DNA from: Miscanthus floridulus
Taxonomy: Eukaryota > Streptophyta > Magnoliopsida > Poales > Poaceae
NCBI RefSeq assembly: GCF_019320115.1
Contig: NC_089584.1
Coordinates: 105,329,111-105,393,110, forward strand
DNA: 64,000 bases
Reading direction: 5' to 3'
A program made the position numbers and the translations under genes. The notes below the pieces were generated by a model. It saw only the letters and a list, made by a program, of their open reading frames with translations. It was not told the DNA's origin and ran no database searches. Below, piece by piece: positions 1 to 12,860 of this stretch; the stretch's first letter is position 1, and each line of letters opens with the position of its first letter.

Positions 1-3000
1 ACGCCTCCCCGCGCGTGGCCCCTGCTCTGCTTGCCTCGGTCGTCGGTGCACGCCATGCCCACTGCCCTCTGTCACCCGCAGCAGCCCTGTGCCCCACCGT
101 CGGCATGCCTCCCGGCGCCGTTCGTCTCCGCTGCTGTGCCCCACAGTGCGGTACTACGCGAGCCTAAGCCCACCACCACCACGCAGCCCCTCACCTCCTT
201 CGCACGCTACTGTTCCGTGGTGACTCGCCGCCGATGCCATGCCTCCCGCGGGCGCGAGTCGTGGCTACGTAGCTCCCGATGCCGCCCGCACTGGACCGAG
301 CCTCCAGCGCCACCTGACGCACGTCGCCATAGCCCCGCACGTCGTCCTACCGACCTCGCCTGGTCGGCGCTGCTGCTGCCGGTGTGCCCGCATCTGCGCC
401 TCTCGTGGGCAGCCTGTCTAGGGATGGCTCGGGCCATGTCGCGACCAGGCATGGTCGCGCGGACTCCCCGTGCAGCTCGCCGGCGTGTGGACCACCGCCG
501 TCGTGCCTTCTCGGCCCCACCGTGCTATTGCCGTCACCGCCGGCCAGCCTCTCGGGGCGGTGCCCTGCTTTTGTGGATGACGTGAAGGGTAAGAGTCCAA
601 GCAAAAGAATTATACATGGTTGTTTTTGCGAAATACATGACTCATTTAAACAATACTATGGACCTAAGGTTGAATAAGGAGAAGCGTAGGGGTCGTTTCA
701 CAAATGTGCCGTCGCTGGACCGCGTGGGCCGGTTTACTAGGCTGCGGCCTGCCTGGTGTTGGGTCGTCCGCGCCTTTGTTGTTGGCCGCATAGGCCATTC
801 ACGGCTACATGGGCCACGGGCCGCGCCAACCTGGGCCTCTGGCCGGCATGTTCCCTATGCTGGGATGGCCTGCCCGTCTCTGCGTCGGGCCGCTTGCACC
901 ACACGCCGCGCCCCACCTGGGCCAGCCTGCTCCCTGGCTAGGCCACGCCTGGTCGGTGGGCCGTGCCGCGTTACTGGGGCTACGAGTCCGCTGGGCCACA
1001 TCTGGTTGTAGGCCGCGTGCATGGCCGCTTGGCCAGTTAGTGCCGCCGGCCCTCTGCCATTTTTATGGTATTTTCTAATTGAATGCTGAATCAGATTTGT
1101 AAAATCAACATAAAATTGTGTAGGTGTCCAAAAATGGTGAAACCAGTTTTGTTGAGTTCCTAAAATCATGATGTACCTGTTAGTGTATTTTGTTCACATA
1201 GTTTGATAATATTCATGGATGCTATATAATTAATTTAAGATACTTAATATTATAAAGTATAAACTTGTAGGAGTTTCTATGATAAATTGGTAATATTGTT
1301 GAATCTAAAATTTGTACAGAAGGCTCCTAGCAATATTAGGTATTCACTATAATTTTTGTAGCTCCAGAATAATTAGTTTGCTAAATAGATAATGATGTCT
1401 TATTGCGAATAATGATTAAATCGATAGAATGAAATAAAGAAACACATTGGTTTATATAACTAAAATTATTGTTGGAAAATAACGCCTTATCCGACAACGT
1501 GTATATGTATCCTAAGTAAGGTCATCGTTAGGACTAGCATGTTAACTTGAGAGGCGTACGTCGTATTTTACGAGTCACGATTGCAGTTGATTAATTACAT
1601 ATTTGAATTGCATCGCATGCATATCATATAGGTACGATGATGGATCAACGGATCGATCAAAGGATGATTGGGAATCCGAAGATTGTGTAATGGTGTTCTC
1701 TCTAGGAGATGATGCAATGGGCTTTCTATTCAGATGATGTGGATGATCTAAAAATGCTGATACTAACTTTTTATTATCTCTTACCCAGGTAAGCCTCAGT
1801 GCATAACCCCTACTTTCTACAGTTTAAATTATATTTATGTATTAAGTTTTAAGGAGTTGATTGAAACCCACTTGCATATACCTATCTTTATCCTATGAGT
1901 CTTACTAGTATGACAGGATCGTGTAGATTGCTATGCTACAAGACTCCGGTAGAAGTCGAGTGATTACCTGTCACTCACGAGAGATAGAAAATATATTACT
2001 GTATTATTATCACTTAGAAAATATAAATAGTGGAAAGGTAAACTAGTGACTGGGCAAGGATATGATTTGGGTATTGGTGGGTGTAAGAGGTTGTGTCACC
2101 ATAGACGCGGGGCATGACTTGGTTACACTGCTTTTCCTGTCTGGTCGGTTAAGGATCGATCATTGCATAAGTCATCGAGGCAAGTCACAGACTTATTATC
2201 CCGAGCACATACTTGGGTATGGGCGCTTGGAAGACTTGTTGCTCTCTTGTCGCGGATCCGGCTCTTTCTGGACCGACTATCAGGGTTTTATTTTGGTAGA
2301 GGAGGTCCTTGCACCGCTCTGAGTCCGGGACTCAGGGGCGGGGGCTTGGAGTCCCAGTTTGGATGGGGACCTGGACACCCGGGATAGGAGAGTGATGGGT
2401 TGGTCCTGCTTGTGCCTTGGGTACAAGCGGGGCGTGTGTTTTCGGGGTACCCAGCTGGGGGCATTGATTCGCGAATCACCGGACGATCTGGTACGGCTTG
2501 TTTCATGTCTAGCACCGTAGTAAGAACTGAAAGATGAAAGATGGAATGGAAAAGGAACACTGATTGCTTACCACCTGCTTGAAAGTAGCACATGTGCTTA
2601 CATAGAATGGTTAGTTAATTTACTAATGCGGCCATTAATAAAAATCGAATATAAGGATGCACTTATAGTAATGCTCCTGCACATGCAATAAACCCACAAG
2701 CCAGATAGCCTTGTATATCCTTAGAGTCTTTTCTTTCCCCCTGTCGGTTAAGTCTTGCTAAGTATAATTGAGTACTCAGGGATTTATTCCCCCTGTTACA
2801 GGTGACAGGTGGAGGCTTAAGCTAACCTTTGTGTGTGGATTCCTCCTGGTGGGCTCAGCGATGATTCCTTTATGCTGCGATCGTAGTTGTTATTTATAAC
2901 TCTCACCAAATGCTTTTATAAATGAAAGTTTCATAATCTGTTGTCGTAGTTTATTTATCAATACTTCATCATGTCATGATTAGATAATCATTTTCACTGT

Positions 3001-3313
3001 AATTCTGATCACATGTTTATATTCCGCTGTTCAATTAAATTGTTTATAACTCTGATAATATGATTTTATTCTGCTGTTATATTAATAAATATTATACTCT
3101 GATGTTGTATTAAAAATGATGTAAGGAATGGTTCAGAATGATGTAAGCTTTATTATCTCATTTGTGATCCTGGTGGCAAAAATGTGGAATTTTGGGTTCT
3201 CCCCTAGGGTGTGTCCGACGGAACCGAGTAATTTAGTGTTCTCCCTTGAGTGTTTAGTGTCTAATGGAAGACAAGCACTCCTGTGAGGCATTAGATTAGG
3301 CGGTTCTGCCACA
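1..3313 (+). mobile_element. Giant LTR, 3' portion (plus orientation), family 1
   Basis: This is the reverse complement of sequence in the two LTRs at 18076-26300 and 29802-34889. Matching blocks include the segment around 2050-2590 (against 18800-19330) and the terminus near 3240-3313. It ends in ...TGCCACA at 3313, matching the ...CCACA ends of the other copies. No tRNA-Met-type primer site (TGGTATCAGAG) follows, so this is the 3' LTR of an element or a solo LTR, not a 5' LTR. The other end lies before the window; from the 4.3-kb length of the other copies about 1 kb is missing. The first kilobase is GC-rich and opens several spurious reading frames; none looks like a real protein. Confidence 0.85.
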
Positions 3314-4393
3314 CCGGTGAAGTTTCTAACCCTTGCTCAAATATGTCAACTACCAAGTGTATCACATTGTGCACATGTGTGTTAGCATATTTTCACAAAC
3401 ATTTTTAAGGGTGTTAGCACTCCACTAGATCCTAAATGCATATGTAATGAATTAGAGCATCTAGTGGCACTTTGATAACCGCATTTTGATACGAGTTTCA
3501 CCCATCTTAATAGTACGGCTATCGAACCTAAATGTGATCACACTCACTAAGTGTCTTGATCACCGAAACAAAATGACTCCTACCATTTATACCTTTGCCT
3601 TAAGCCTTTTGTTTTTCTCTTTTTTCTTTTCAAGTCCAAGCACTTGATCATTACCATGGCATCACCATCATCATGTCATGATCTTTATTTGCTCTACCAC
3701 TTGGACTAGTGCTACCTATCTCATAATCACTTTGGATAAACTAGGTTAGCACTTAGGGTTTCATCAATTCACCAAAACCAAACTAGAGCATTCATAGTCT
3801 CATCTCTCTCCACACTGCCATGGGCCTATTTGTCACTCTTATCATCTCACTCCCTTCCTGGTCCCCAACCCCCTCTCTCTCACAAGCTCAGGCCCATCCA
3901 CATGGAGGCTAATGCGCCCTCCAAGGCTGGGCAGCTGTCCCCATGCCCCTACCCTCGTGGAGTCTGGCAAGCCACACTCAAGCTCCACCTCCCACCACAA
4001 CCTGCCTCGTCCATGGCTCTATGGCCATGCCTGCACCACCCGCCGGCTGCTGACTCATCGTCCTAGTCGCTAGCATCGATATCAACTTAGAGAAAGTGAG
4101 AAGCGTGAACCCCGTCGAGTATGGGGAAGGCCCAATCTGGCCTTGCCAAGCTAAATTGGAGGCACAGGGAGCATGACCGAGACACGAGGATGCTTACAAA
4201 AGGGTGAAACAGGATGGATTACGTGTGTATAGTGGCATGTACATGAACTCATGGTCATTGGAAGTATCCAAAGTGACATATCTCAGATACATAAATTATA
4301 AATTATAATGTCATATATGGTTACAGTATGACAAATAATAAAGGTATATCTTAGAAGCATTTTAATAGTTATAATGGCATGTATTCAGTCTAA
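3314..4393. other. Intergenic, probably retroelement-derived, no gene seen
   Basis: AT-rich sequence following the LTR end. The stretch at 3340-3800, with its CT-rich run and a CACCAAAACCAAACTAGAGC motif near 3771, resembles untranslated interior sequence of grass LTR elements, but this is an impression from memory. A 78-codon open frame at 3830-4066 has no recognisable domain. If the LTR at 1-3313 is terminal, its 5-bp target duplication copy would be CCGGT at 3314-3318. Confidence 0.4.
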
Positions 4394-5632
4394 CACTAGA
4401 AAAATAGTATATAGTAATAACATTGTCGCACCCTTAGGACAAATACTACCAGAAAACAGAATATCCTTGGGCCCAACAATTTCCTTGAGGGACGAAATTG
4501 AACCCCCCAAGGATGTATCAGTACCGTGGGATCGTATGAAACCTCTGAGTAAATGCATATTCTTGAGTGTTAATCCAAACCGCCAATTCCATATTTTCTT
4601 GAGTGCTAATATGAACCGCAAAGGTAATTCCGCGTTCCCTTAGTGTTATTACAAACCGCCGAGATATTTTCTCATTTCCTTTGGTGCTATTCAAAACTGC
4701 CAAGATAATTCATATTTCCTTGAGTGTTATTAGAAACTGCCAAGGCAATTCATATTTCCTTGGGTACAAACACTCAAGTAAATTATTGTAGCTACCAAGG
4801 AAAAAATGTTTAGTTTATAGTCATTCCTCTTAACCACCGATACAATGCACTCATTACATTTTTGTTAGTTAGACATTGCATTTTATAAACATAAATGCTC
4901 CATTGACATGTTTGTAAAATTAAATACATTTTTTCTCTTGTTACATTAATCCAACAAAAGGTACAATTTTGTGTTGTTATGCAATAGAGAATGCATTTGG
5001 CACTTAGCATGAGATGTCTAGTTATTTTCAAAGATAGCATGCAACATACTAACGTCATATGAAGGCAAAGTTTATATCAAAGTTGTAGAGCCCGAAGAGA
5101 TATACAACTTTGTAGTTGAGGATTTTTTTCATTTGAAATTATTGAAGGTCAACTATGTTTTAAGTTCTCAGAGTTTTGAAATTCAAATGTTTGAATTTTC
5201 AAACAACCTAGATGGTGACACAACCTAAACAAAAGTTATAGTACTAACAAGATATAAAACTTTTCAGTTCAATTTTTTTTCATTTGCTCATTACAAGATC
5301 CATTAAAGTGAATAGAAAAAGAAAGATACATTCACTTGGTTAGAAATGACATCATAGTGTAGTGTAAGTGAGTTTCACACGAAACCTTTGGTTTTTGCGA
5401 GTTCGATTCCTAGCTACAATAAACATGTGGTTTTTTTTCTTTTTTTTTGCCATACATATCCTTGGGGATCATCAACATATATCCTTGGAGGTTATCGGCC
5501 CTCAAGAAAATATATATCCTTGGTGGTTGGTATATATACCTTAGATGTCATCGGCACTCAAGGGAATATATATCCTTGGGGTGTTACATTTCCTTAGGTG
5601 TCATCCACACTCAAGAAAACATATATCCTTTG

Positions 5633-5663
<31 letters not shown>

Positions 5664-5900
5664 GAGGTGTTACATTTCCTTGACATTGTTCAAAATTTGA
5701 CCTTGCCTTTGTTTCCTGGGTGACCAAACCCTCGAGGAAATCATTTATGGTGGTCGGCCCTCAAGGTAATTTGAATTTCCATTCTTCTCTACCCTTGGTT
5801 GTCATCCTTGATGGATGGCCGTTAAGAATACTTTTCTTAGCCGTTTTTATGGCTTCCTTGAGGATTTTGGGCCCTCAAGGATATTCTGTTTGTGATAGTG
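4394..5900. mobile_element. Probable non-autonomous CACTA (En/Spm-like) element
   Basis: The left end reads CACTAGAAAAATAG from 4394 and the right end ...TTTGTGATAGTG at 5900, so both termini begin with CACTA when read inward. The interior carries many short copies of CCTTGGG/CCTTGAG(TG)-type motifs in both orientations near both ends (for example 4468, 4480, 4690, 4730, 5460, 5490, 5560, 5870), as expected for CACTA subterminal repeats. No transposase reading frame is present, so the copy is non-autonomous. The flanking triplets are TAA on the left and AAA on the right, so the 3-bp target duplication is imperfect. This weakens the exact boundaries more than the class assignment. Confidence 0.55.
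5632..5664. repeat. (GT)n-(G)n simple repeat
   Basis: A run of GT dinucleotides passes directly into a run of 18 G residues inside the CACTA-like element. The open frames that cross it are artefacts. Confidence 0.9.
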
Positions 5901-7312
5901 AAATAGTCTTAGAAAGTGTCTGACTAATGCGCTTTTTTAATGTCAATAGGAGGAGAAAGGTTTCCCAACCTAAGATTTCATTCATTTAATCTTCGATAAT
6001 GCTTTCCACCGAACGTTCGTCTGGCTAGACGGGATGGATCTGCCTGCTCCCGCGCCTGGCGCCTCGCACCTCATGCCTCACGCCCCCACCCGCGGCCCAT
6101 GCCTCGTGCTGCGCGCTGCTCTCGCCTTGTGCCGTGCGCCGTGCAGAGATTTGCAACTAATTAATTTATTTTAATCTAATTAGGTTGTCTAAACGTCAGA
6201 GATTTGCAAGCTGCGTAACTATGAATGAGGCACGGAAGATTTAAAGGCCATGATGTGCTCCCTCTAATAGTATGAGCTAGGATTGTCATTTGCAAATCGC
6301 AGCGTAATGATGATGCTGCGATCTAGTAGGCTAATCACAAAAGGCTGGCAATGAAAAGCTATCGCAGCAGGATCCTAATGGAAACGCTTTCCGTTCACCT
6401 GACAAAAAAATACTTTAACCGCATTTGCATCTTTAACCAACCCACTAATCGATTACTTGTCTCATAGTAGCTCATCCTGGCTAGGTCCAAGTTTCAACAC
6501 ATGATGTGTGCGTCGAAAGCAACCGTTGTTATTAGCTCCCTTTAATTTTGCCTTCTGCCAGGGACACTACATCGGCTATAATATTTCTGGACGGAGCTGG
6601 AATGTTCTTTTGATGCAAAGACGACATTAGCTTACGAGTGAAGTGGTACACAGGTCAGTGCTCAGTAGTATTAAAACTCCATCCATCGGAAAAAGCTACT
6701 TTTCTCACCGTTTTGCACGCTTGAATTCAGTGTTTGAAGTATGTAGACCTAGTTACTTTAATTTGAGGATCTTATTGAAGATCTATATCGCAATTAAACA
6801 TCTAGCAAACCACTTTTACATCCATGAATAAACTAGGTTTGTTATAATCGTTGTTAGGCATTGTAGTGGTTTCTGGTTACTAGTACTATTATATTTTTAG
6901 GACGTACGGGAGTTCTTGGATGGATGGATGCTCCAACAATGAAATTAGTAAACACCGTGCTCACAATGAGAAAAACGTTGTACGCGTTCGATGACCAGGT
7001 CACTATAACCGCGTATTATGTTTTAAATCTTATTCTAGGACCTGGGACTGTACTATATATAGTAGAAAAAAACAACAGAGGCCTCTGGACCGTCGATCCG
7101 GTACGTAAGTTAAATTATTGATGAGGAGGAAGGGTACGAGTAGCATGCCGTCTCATCTTGTACGAGTAGCACTGAACTTAAGCTTGCGTTTGGTCTGGAT
7201 CATGGATGGGATGGTCCTGTCTCTATTTTTTTTAGATTGGAGTACCATTTGATTATTTGGTTGGAGGGATAGAGTCATTCTTATTTTCTAAAAAAACATA
7301 TACCATATACAA
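5901..7312. other. Intergenic, no gene recognised
   Basis: Mostly AT-rich. A GC-rich block at about 6010-6150 has imperfect GCCTCGCACCTC/GCCTCATGCCTC-type repeats. Short open frames at 6643-6831 and 6924-7121 show no domain and lack coding character. A short TGGATGGATGGAT run lies at about 6917. Confidence 0.6.
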
Positions 7313-7445
7313 CCTGTTCGTTTCGGCTGGATTGGCTTATAAGTCATGACTGAAAGTACTACTGGCTGGTTTGGTGTGAGAGAAAAATAATATTCGTTGG
7401 CTGATAAGCCAAGGCTTATAAGTCAGATACTAGCTGCTGAACAGG
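7313..7445. mobile_element. MITE with CCTGTTCG-type inverted ends
   Basis: The left end CCTGTTCGTTTCGG and right end GCTGAACAGG are inverted relatives. The interior contains the mirrored GGCTTATAAGTC...GATAAGCC...GGCTTATAAGTC arrangement typical of an abundant grass MITE family. Related sequences occur at 7976-8052, 37517-37636, 56490-56610 and 56881-57020. Superfamily not assigned. Confidence 0.65.
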
Positions 7446-7552
7446 CTGATAATTGTAAGCACATCTGCCAAATTCACGAGAGCATAAGAACCCGTCAGAA
7501 GGAACTTCTCACTAAGTGTCAAACTTCTCTACTGCTTAGGGTGCTCAATTAA

Positions 7553-7853
7553 GGGCCTATTTGGGTCATAGCTAGATTATTGTCATAAACTAGATTATTA
7601 TGCATAGGATTATTACAGTCTCGATTATGAACTTTAATAATTGGAGTGTTTTGTTTCCTAGACTATTGGGGTGGATTATTCAGTTCAAGTGAAAAATACT
7701 CATAATCGCCAAAAAAAATAGTCTGAGGTGAAATATAGGATTATTGTAATATGATGCTAGATTATCATAATCCACCTTATAATCTAGCCTTTTTATATCA
7801 TAATTAGATTATTTTAACTGATTATTATAATCATAGTGGATCCAAACAAACCT
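7553..7853. mobile_element. Tourist-like MITE (PIF/Harbinger type)
   Basis: The terminal inverted repeats GGGCCTATTTGG and CCAAACAAACCT bound about 300 bp. They are flanked on both sides by the trinucleotide TAA (7550-7552 and 7854-7856), the target duplication expected for Tourist elements. The interior is rich in TCTAGATTAT and ATAATCTAG palindromic matches and has no coding capacity. Confidence 0.75.
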
Positions 7854-7975
7854 TAATATTTGTGTTGATGAAATAGAAAGTTTACAATCAGGATAGAGCA
7901 AAATCTCTGTGACTGCTGTGTCCATATATTCCTGTATCATGGCGCTGTCACAGCACTAAGATAGAATGCTAGAGC

Positions 7976-8052
7976 CCTGTTCGCTTTGCTGAAAAGCTAA
8001 GCTAAAAAGTATTGTTCGCTGATTTATTGAGAGAGAAAAACATTATACCATA
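7976..8052. mobile_element. Truncated MITE remnant
   Basis: CCCTGTTCGCTTTGCTG followed by TGTTCGCTG...GAGAGAGAAAAAC matches one half of the CTGTTCG family at 7313-7445. The other half is missing. Confidence 0.5.
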
Positions 8053-11000
8053 CCTGATAAGTTCAAGCATGACCTTGCTACCTTTGTTTTAGAGACAATC
8101 GCTGGTGTACTACAGATTAACTAAATTTTAAACCGCGTCCGTTCGGCCATGATATAGAATATTTGATTTTGACATCTTTCCTTCTCTCGCTCCCTTGTAA
8201 TGTGCCCTCCAAAGTAGTTAATGTCAAATACCAGAGAGCTTTACTGTCCGTTTCAGGAATAGAGAACATGTGGAAAGAAAAAGAAACAAAAGCTAAGGCA
8301 ACATCATGAAAAAGCCAGCGGTCACATAGGAATTTGTGGTAAAAAAAATAAAAATGTCTGATTTAGGTTAAAACTAGAACTACAACCTTTTATGAAATGG
8401 AGTACTAATTTAACTTATATACTGAACTGAGTGGCTTAGCTGATTAGATACCTTATTACGGTGAAACATGTTTTTACTTGAGTTTAAGTCCTTGAACAAT
8501 AGCTCATATTTTTCTAAATTTATTCTAAAATTTAATAAAGACGTGAGCAACCTCATGGACATAGTGGTGTAGCATTGGGTAGTGTTTAAACTCGTAGCTA
8601 GTGATCCACCTATTATTTTGTCTTGTAATTAAATTATCAATTTATCATAATTTTATTTCTAGGTGTGAATTCTGAGTGAGTTTGTTCTTGGTGTGTGGTT
8701 ACCGTGTCTGTGCACTTGTGACTTGATCATGTGGTTATGCGCTTGTGGAGCTCGCGGATGACAATGTTGACAAAGAAAAGTTCAAAGCACGCGGCATGCA
8801 ATTGTATGAAGCGCAGAGCTACCAGACCCTCCTAAATACCTTGTAAGGCATTTTAAAATGACAAAGTATATTTCTTTTAATCTCCAAATTGCACGTCAGT
8901 CTAATTTTCAATCTTGAATTATGAAATGGGGCAACATACACCCTTCAATTGTCTAAACAGGTCCAATTTCGTAGGTGGCTTTCTATGTTATAAAAATAAA
9001 TAAAAATCTACTTTAATCTATAAAAAATTATAATTAAGTTATTTAAACCAAATATGAAACTAGAACCAATTTTTTCTGAAAATATTATCTGCTCGTTTAT
9101 GATACGTATGTAGTTATTTGGAACGAGTTTATTTTGTTCCTATTGTTGTATTGCTCCAGTCGTGCTCATTATTAAATTAAAAAATATCCAAATGATTCTA
9201 AATAGAGCACCAACAGAAAATAACATTTTTATAAGAAACTTAGAACTAGTTTCATATTTTTTTTCTGATTTAAAATAAATTACACATGAATTTTAAAGAT
9301 CAAACTAATTTTTGTATTTTTTGGATAGTAGAATATCACCTTTGAAACCAGTGAAAAGATCAAATTTGTCCGGTTTCAATAGTTGGATAATGTCTATTTC
9401 TCAGTTTCATAGTTTAGGTTGAAAAATTAAACTGATGTACACCTTGTAGTTGAAAAATATACTTCACCATTTCAAAAAATGCACAGTGTGAAAGGCAAGG
9501 CCAGGAAGAAATTGCGTGAGACATTCACCTGAACAGCATATTCCGCAATCTTTGAAACTCCATAATTTTCAGACTATAGAAATCTTTTTTTGAAACAACG
9601 GATTGCATATTAAAGCGATATTTGGTCAACAATAGACTGGCAGGTAGTTTTACATCGCTCTCGATTTGCTTTGAAGGTTGAGCAGCTCATGGTTTTGAAA
9701 AGCAACAAAATCTACTTGTGAATTTGTTGCATCATGCTGTGTTGCCACAACGCCATAGGACTATATAAAGATTCATGAAGCAGAGAAATATCTCTGAAAT
9801 TAAAAAAAAGGAAGGCATGAAGGGCGTGTAGGAAAGCAAGAACAGATGAGCTTTAGGAAGATGGGAGGATGATACGCCATCATGGTCTTGGCGATCCAGC
9901 CTTTAATTTGGTTCCAATTGCGATCGAGCACCAACCGATCTCCTTTTTTTAGAGGCAGACACTTGAACTGTTCTTTCCCATGTGTCATACATGCATCCCA
10001 TGTGTCATACATGCATCATACTAGTACGAGAAGGAAGTCATCCATAACAAGGAACCAGGGCGGCCCCGCCTGTAAGTCAGACATTGCGGCATAAGAGGAA
10101 CATCCAACAAGTTGTCCAGTGCAGCCATATGACGAGTCCGTAAGAGTAGTGAACTAAAGGAAAGTAAGAATCTAAAGTTTGTCCACTAGGGTCACTCAAT
10201 TATAATTGGTCCTTGGCAGCTTCTTGCTCTCGGGCCAACTACAATATGATTAATCTATCAGGAGCAGCAAGATTTGCCTGGTCCAGTGAAATCTGCTTGC
10301 CACTACGAGAGCTGTCTCAGGCGGAGATGCAGATAGATCATAGACTAGAAACTAAGCGCGGTGTTGCCGTGCGGCTGCCAGTATTAGGCTACCTCGCAAT
10401 ATCAACGTGGAGTAGAAAGGACTGCATACATATTAATGTAGGATATTCCAATCATAATGATATTCTAGAAATGGAGGCATTTCAAAGGAGGTAAAGAGAT
10501 GACATTCTTGCAGATAATTAGAATCGCATTAAATCATGGTAGGATGAATCCTTAAAAATTACTACATAAAGAAAAATAAGTAGGATCGACGTATAAAATG
10601 TGGCTGTACTTAAATATATTGCATCTTTTCTGAACTCCAAAGTGAGTTTATGGTTTTTGAGAAATATAAAAAGCAGGAAAGACAGCAGAGAGACTTTACA
10701 ACCTATGTTGTGGGCACTTGACGGTACTCCTCTAGAGATGCTGGTACGGATTGGACAAAAAATTTAATTTTAGTAAAGAGATTAGATATCAACCTTTAGA
10801 AATCACGGTCACCACTTAACACTTGTTACAATCTCTTTGGCATAGGTAGTGAGCTGAAGGTGAGTTGCTTGCCTATGCTGTGCATCATTAGCCGCCCCCT
10901 TTGCTGACTCCACCGCTGCCCCTGGATGGAGTAATGGCATGGAGCACAAAACCAATTTATCATAATCAAACCAATCATCAGCAGTTGCCTGCTACAAGCA

Positions 11001-12280
11001 AGTAGGGCATGAAAAATTCATCAAACAGAAGAAATATCAAATGCCTAAATTAGGATATGGGGATGAAATTCACGTGCAAAAAAACTAAAATAGAATCAGA
11101 ACTGAAATCCACGAAACATCAATTAATCAACATATTTTGCTCATGCCCTGTTCCAGCTAACCTGCGTAGAATGGATATCAATTAGCCAACGACCATGGCA
11201 CAAAAGAAAGAAAGAACCTCTCACGCACGCACGCAAGAAAGATCGAAGCAAGGAAGATTCTGAGTTTTTTTTACAGGAGGTTTGTGACCCCCTACGGGAA
11301 TTTAGAGAAAAATGGAAATAATTTCTTTCCCCACTCTTGAGGATCGCACACAATTTGAGGTGGCGTTGTTCCATGGAGGAAGACACCCTGAGCATGATCT
11401 GGAAATAACTTGTGAGCTAAGGGCAAGCCTCAAATTTTATAGTCCAATCAGCATAGGTTCACCACAAAGCCTCCACTAATTCTAGAAATCCATTTCATAG
11501 CTTCTTCGTGTCGTAGTCGAAGCAGAGGCCGAGGCCGGTGAACCCCAAGTCCTCGTACTCCCACGCCCCGAGCCACTCACCGCATATAGAATAGAACTGA
11601 CAAAGGACACATAATACAAGTTCTTTGTTCTGATTTATTATGCCTTAAGCCCGAGATCGTATAGGCAAAAATAATCATTCACGTATGACCACACCAAGAA
11701 GCAATCAATTTTTAGATGCAGTCTATAGTTCAATAAAATACAAGCTAGTGTCAGCTGATAGGAAAAGCAAGCTTCCAAGACCTAAGCTAGAAGTTAATCC
11801 GGTTACCTAGGTTCTACACTTGCTAAACCAAACCACTCTGATAAAGTATGAGTCTATCAAAAATTGTGAGGAACCATGATAGTCATAGGTACAGGATAGA
11901 TGGTCCTTTGTCAAACTATTCAACAGGACATAATGCAAAGATACTATTTAATGTCTACAAAAATTTAATATTTTTCGCAACATAAGGCAACTAAAGCATA
12001 TAAATCATTATAATGCAAAGATGGTTGTGCATATGCATTTCTCCAGGTAAGACCACATCACAATAGATCCAATAAAATTGTTGTTGCAATTTGTAGAGCC
12101 CTAGGGAACATTTATCAAATTCTGCACATTATAATAAATAAAGAATTTTTTGGCTAGAGTAACATATGCAAACATATTTTTCACGGGTAGAGGATAAAGT
12201 TATGAATCTAACAAAATTAATTTCACATTATTTGGATCTACAATTATTTTCCTAGGATTTTCACAAGTTTCTGCATGGAT
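8053..12280. other. Intergenic AT-rich stretch, no gene recognised
   Basis: No coding structure was found. There is a near-perfect direct duplication of CATGTGTCATACATGCATC at about 9979-10017. Short open frames at 9882-10094, 10213-10494 and 11141-11395 have no recognisable domain. A small GC-rich patch at 11505-11585 is listed separately. Confidence 0.55.
11505..11585 (-). pseudogene. Possible small gene fragment (unidentified)
   Basis: Read on the minus strand, this 80-bp GC-rich patch in AT-rich surroundings gives an uninterrupted, coding-like peptide ending WEYEDLGFTGLGLCFDYD and then a stop. Its composition and peptide character differ from its surroundings, as for a captured or relic exon. 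I cannot name the parent gene and cannot exclude chance. Confidence 0.25.
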
Positions 12281-12860
12281 TTGTACAAATGTGTAGGTTC
12301 TCATTAGCTTGTACTGTTCATCTTCTGGAGAGGACGAAGGAGCAAACCTGCCGTAGATCCACATCAAAGAGCATTCAAAGTGGTGCGTCCGTCTCGCAGC
12401 GTCGCGCTGCTAGCCTGCCTCCGCCTTTTGTTGTCTGTAGCGCCGCCTGGGGACGCCACACCGGGGTCGCCGTGGGAGGGGGGCCGTCGGGGTTGGCGTG
12501 CCCCAGCCGCACGTCCGCCCCGGGGTGGCCGCAGCTGCCGTGCCCCCCCTGCTCTGAGGTGGCCGGAGCCGCCATGCCCGCACCCCGCTCACGCCGGGGT
12601 CGCCGGGGCCGTTTGGGCCGCCACCCTCGCCGGGAACGTCGTGCCCGCACCCCGCCCGCGCTGGGAGGAGGAGGGAGGTGTGGGAGTGGGCAAAGTATCG
12701 GCCCGCGAAGGTTCGCGTTGGCTCGGGTTGACGATAAAGCGGGTACGAGACCCGACCGATCCGCAATCGGACGGACCAGGTCGCTTTCTTGCCCGATCCA
12801 ACGGCTCTCGGCTTAGCGGGCGACGTGGCACGACGGTTTGCCCGCTTTTGGTGCACGAAT
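12281..12860. other. GC-rich block, no convincing gene
   Basis: Sequence of about 70 percent GC opens long frames on both strands (12289-12816, 12380-13012, 12410-12856). The encoded peptides are Pro/Arg/Ala-rich and low in complexity, overlap one another, and match no family I know. The block resembles the GC-rich parts of the giant LTRs nearby. It is best treated as repeat-derived until homology is shown. A TATATAGAGA motif follows at about 12863. Confidence 0.45.

Noticed and set aside
5620..5670. Poly-G run as a possible G-quadruplex or assembly gap
   Set aside because: It continues a (GT)n microsatellite and is adequately explained as slippage inside a transposon. No functional claim can be supported.
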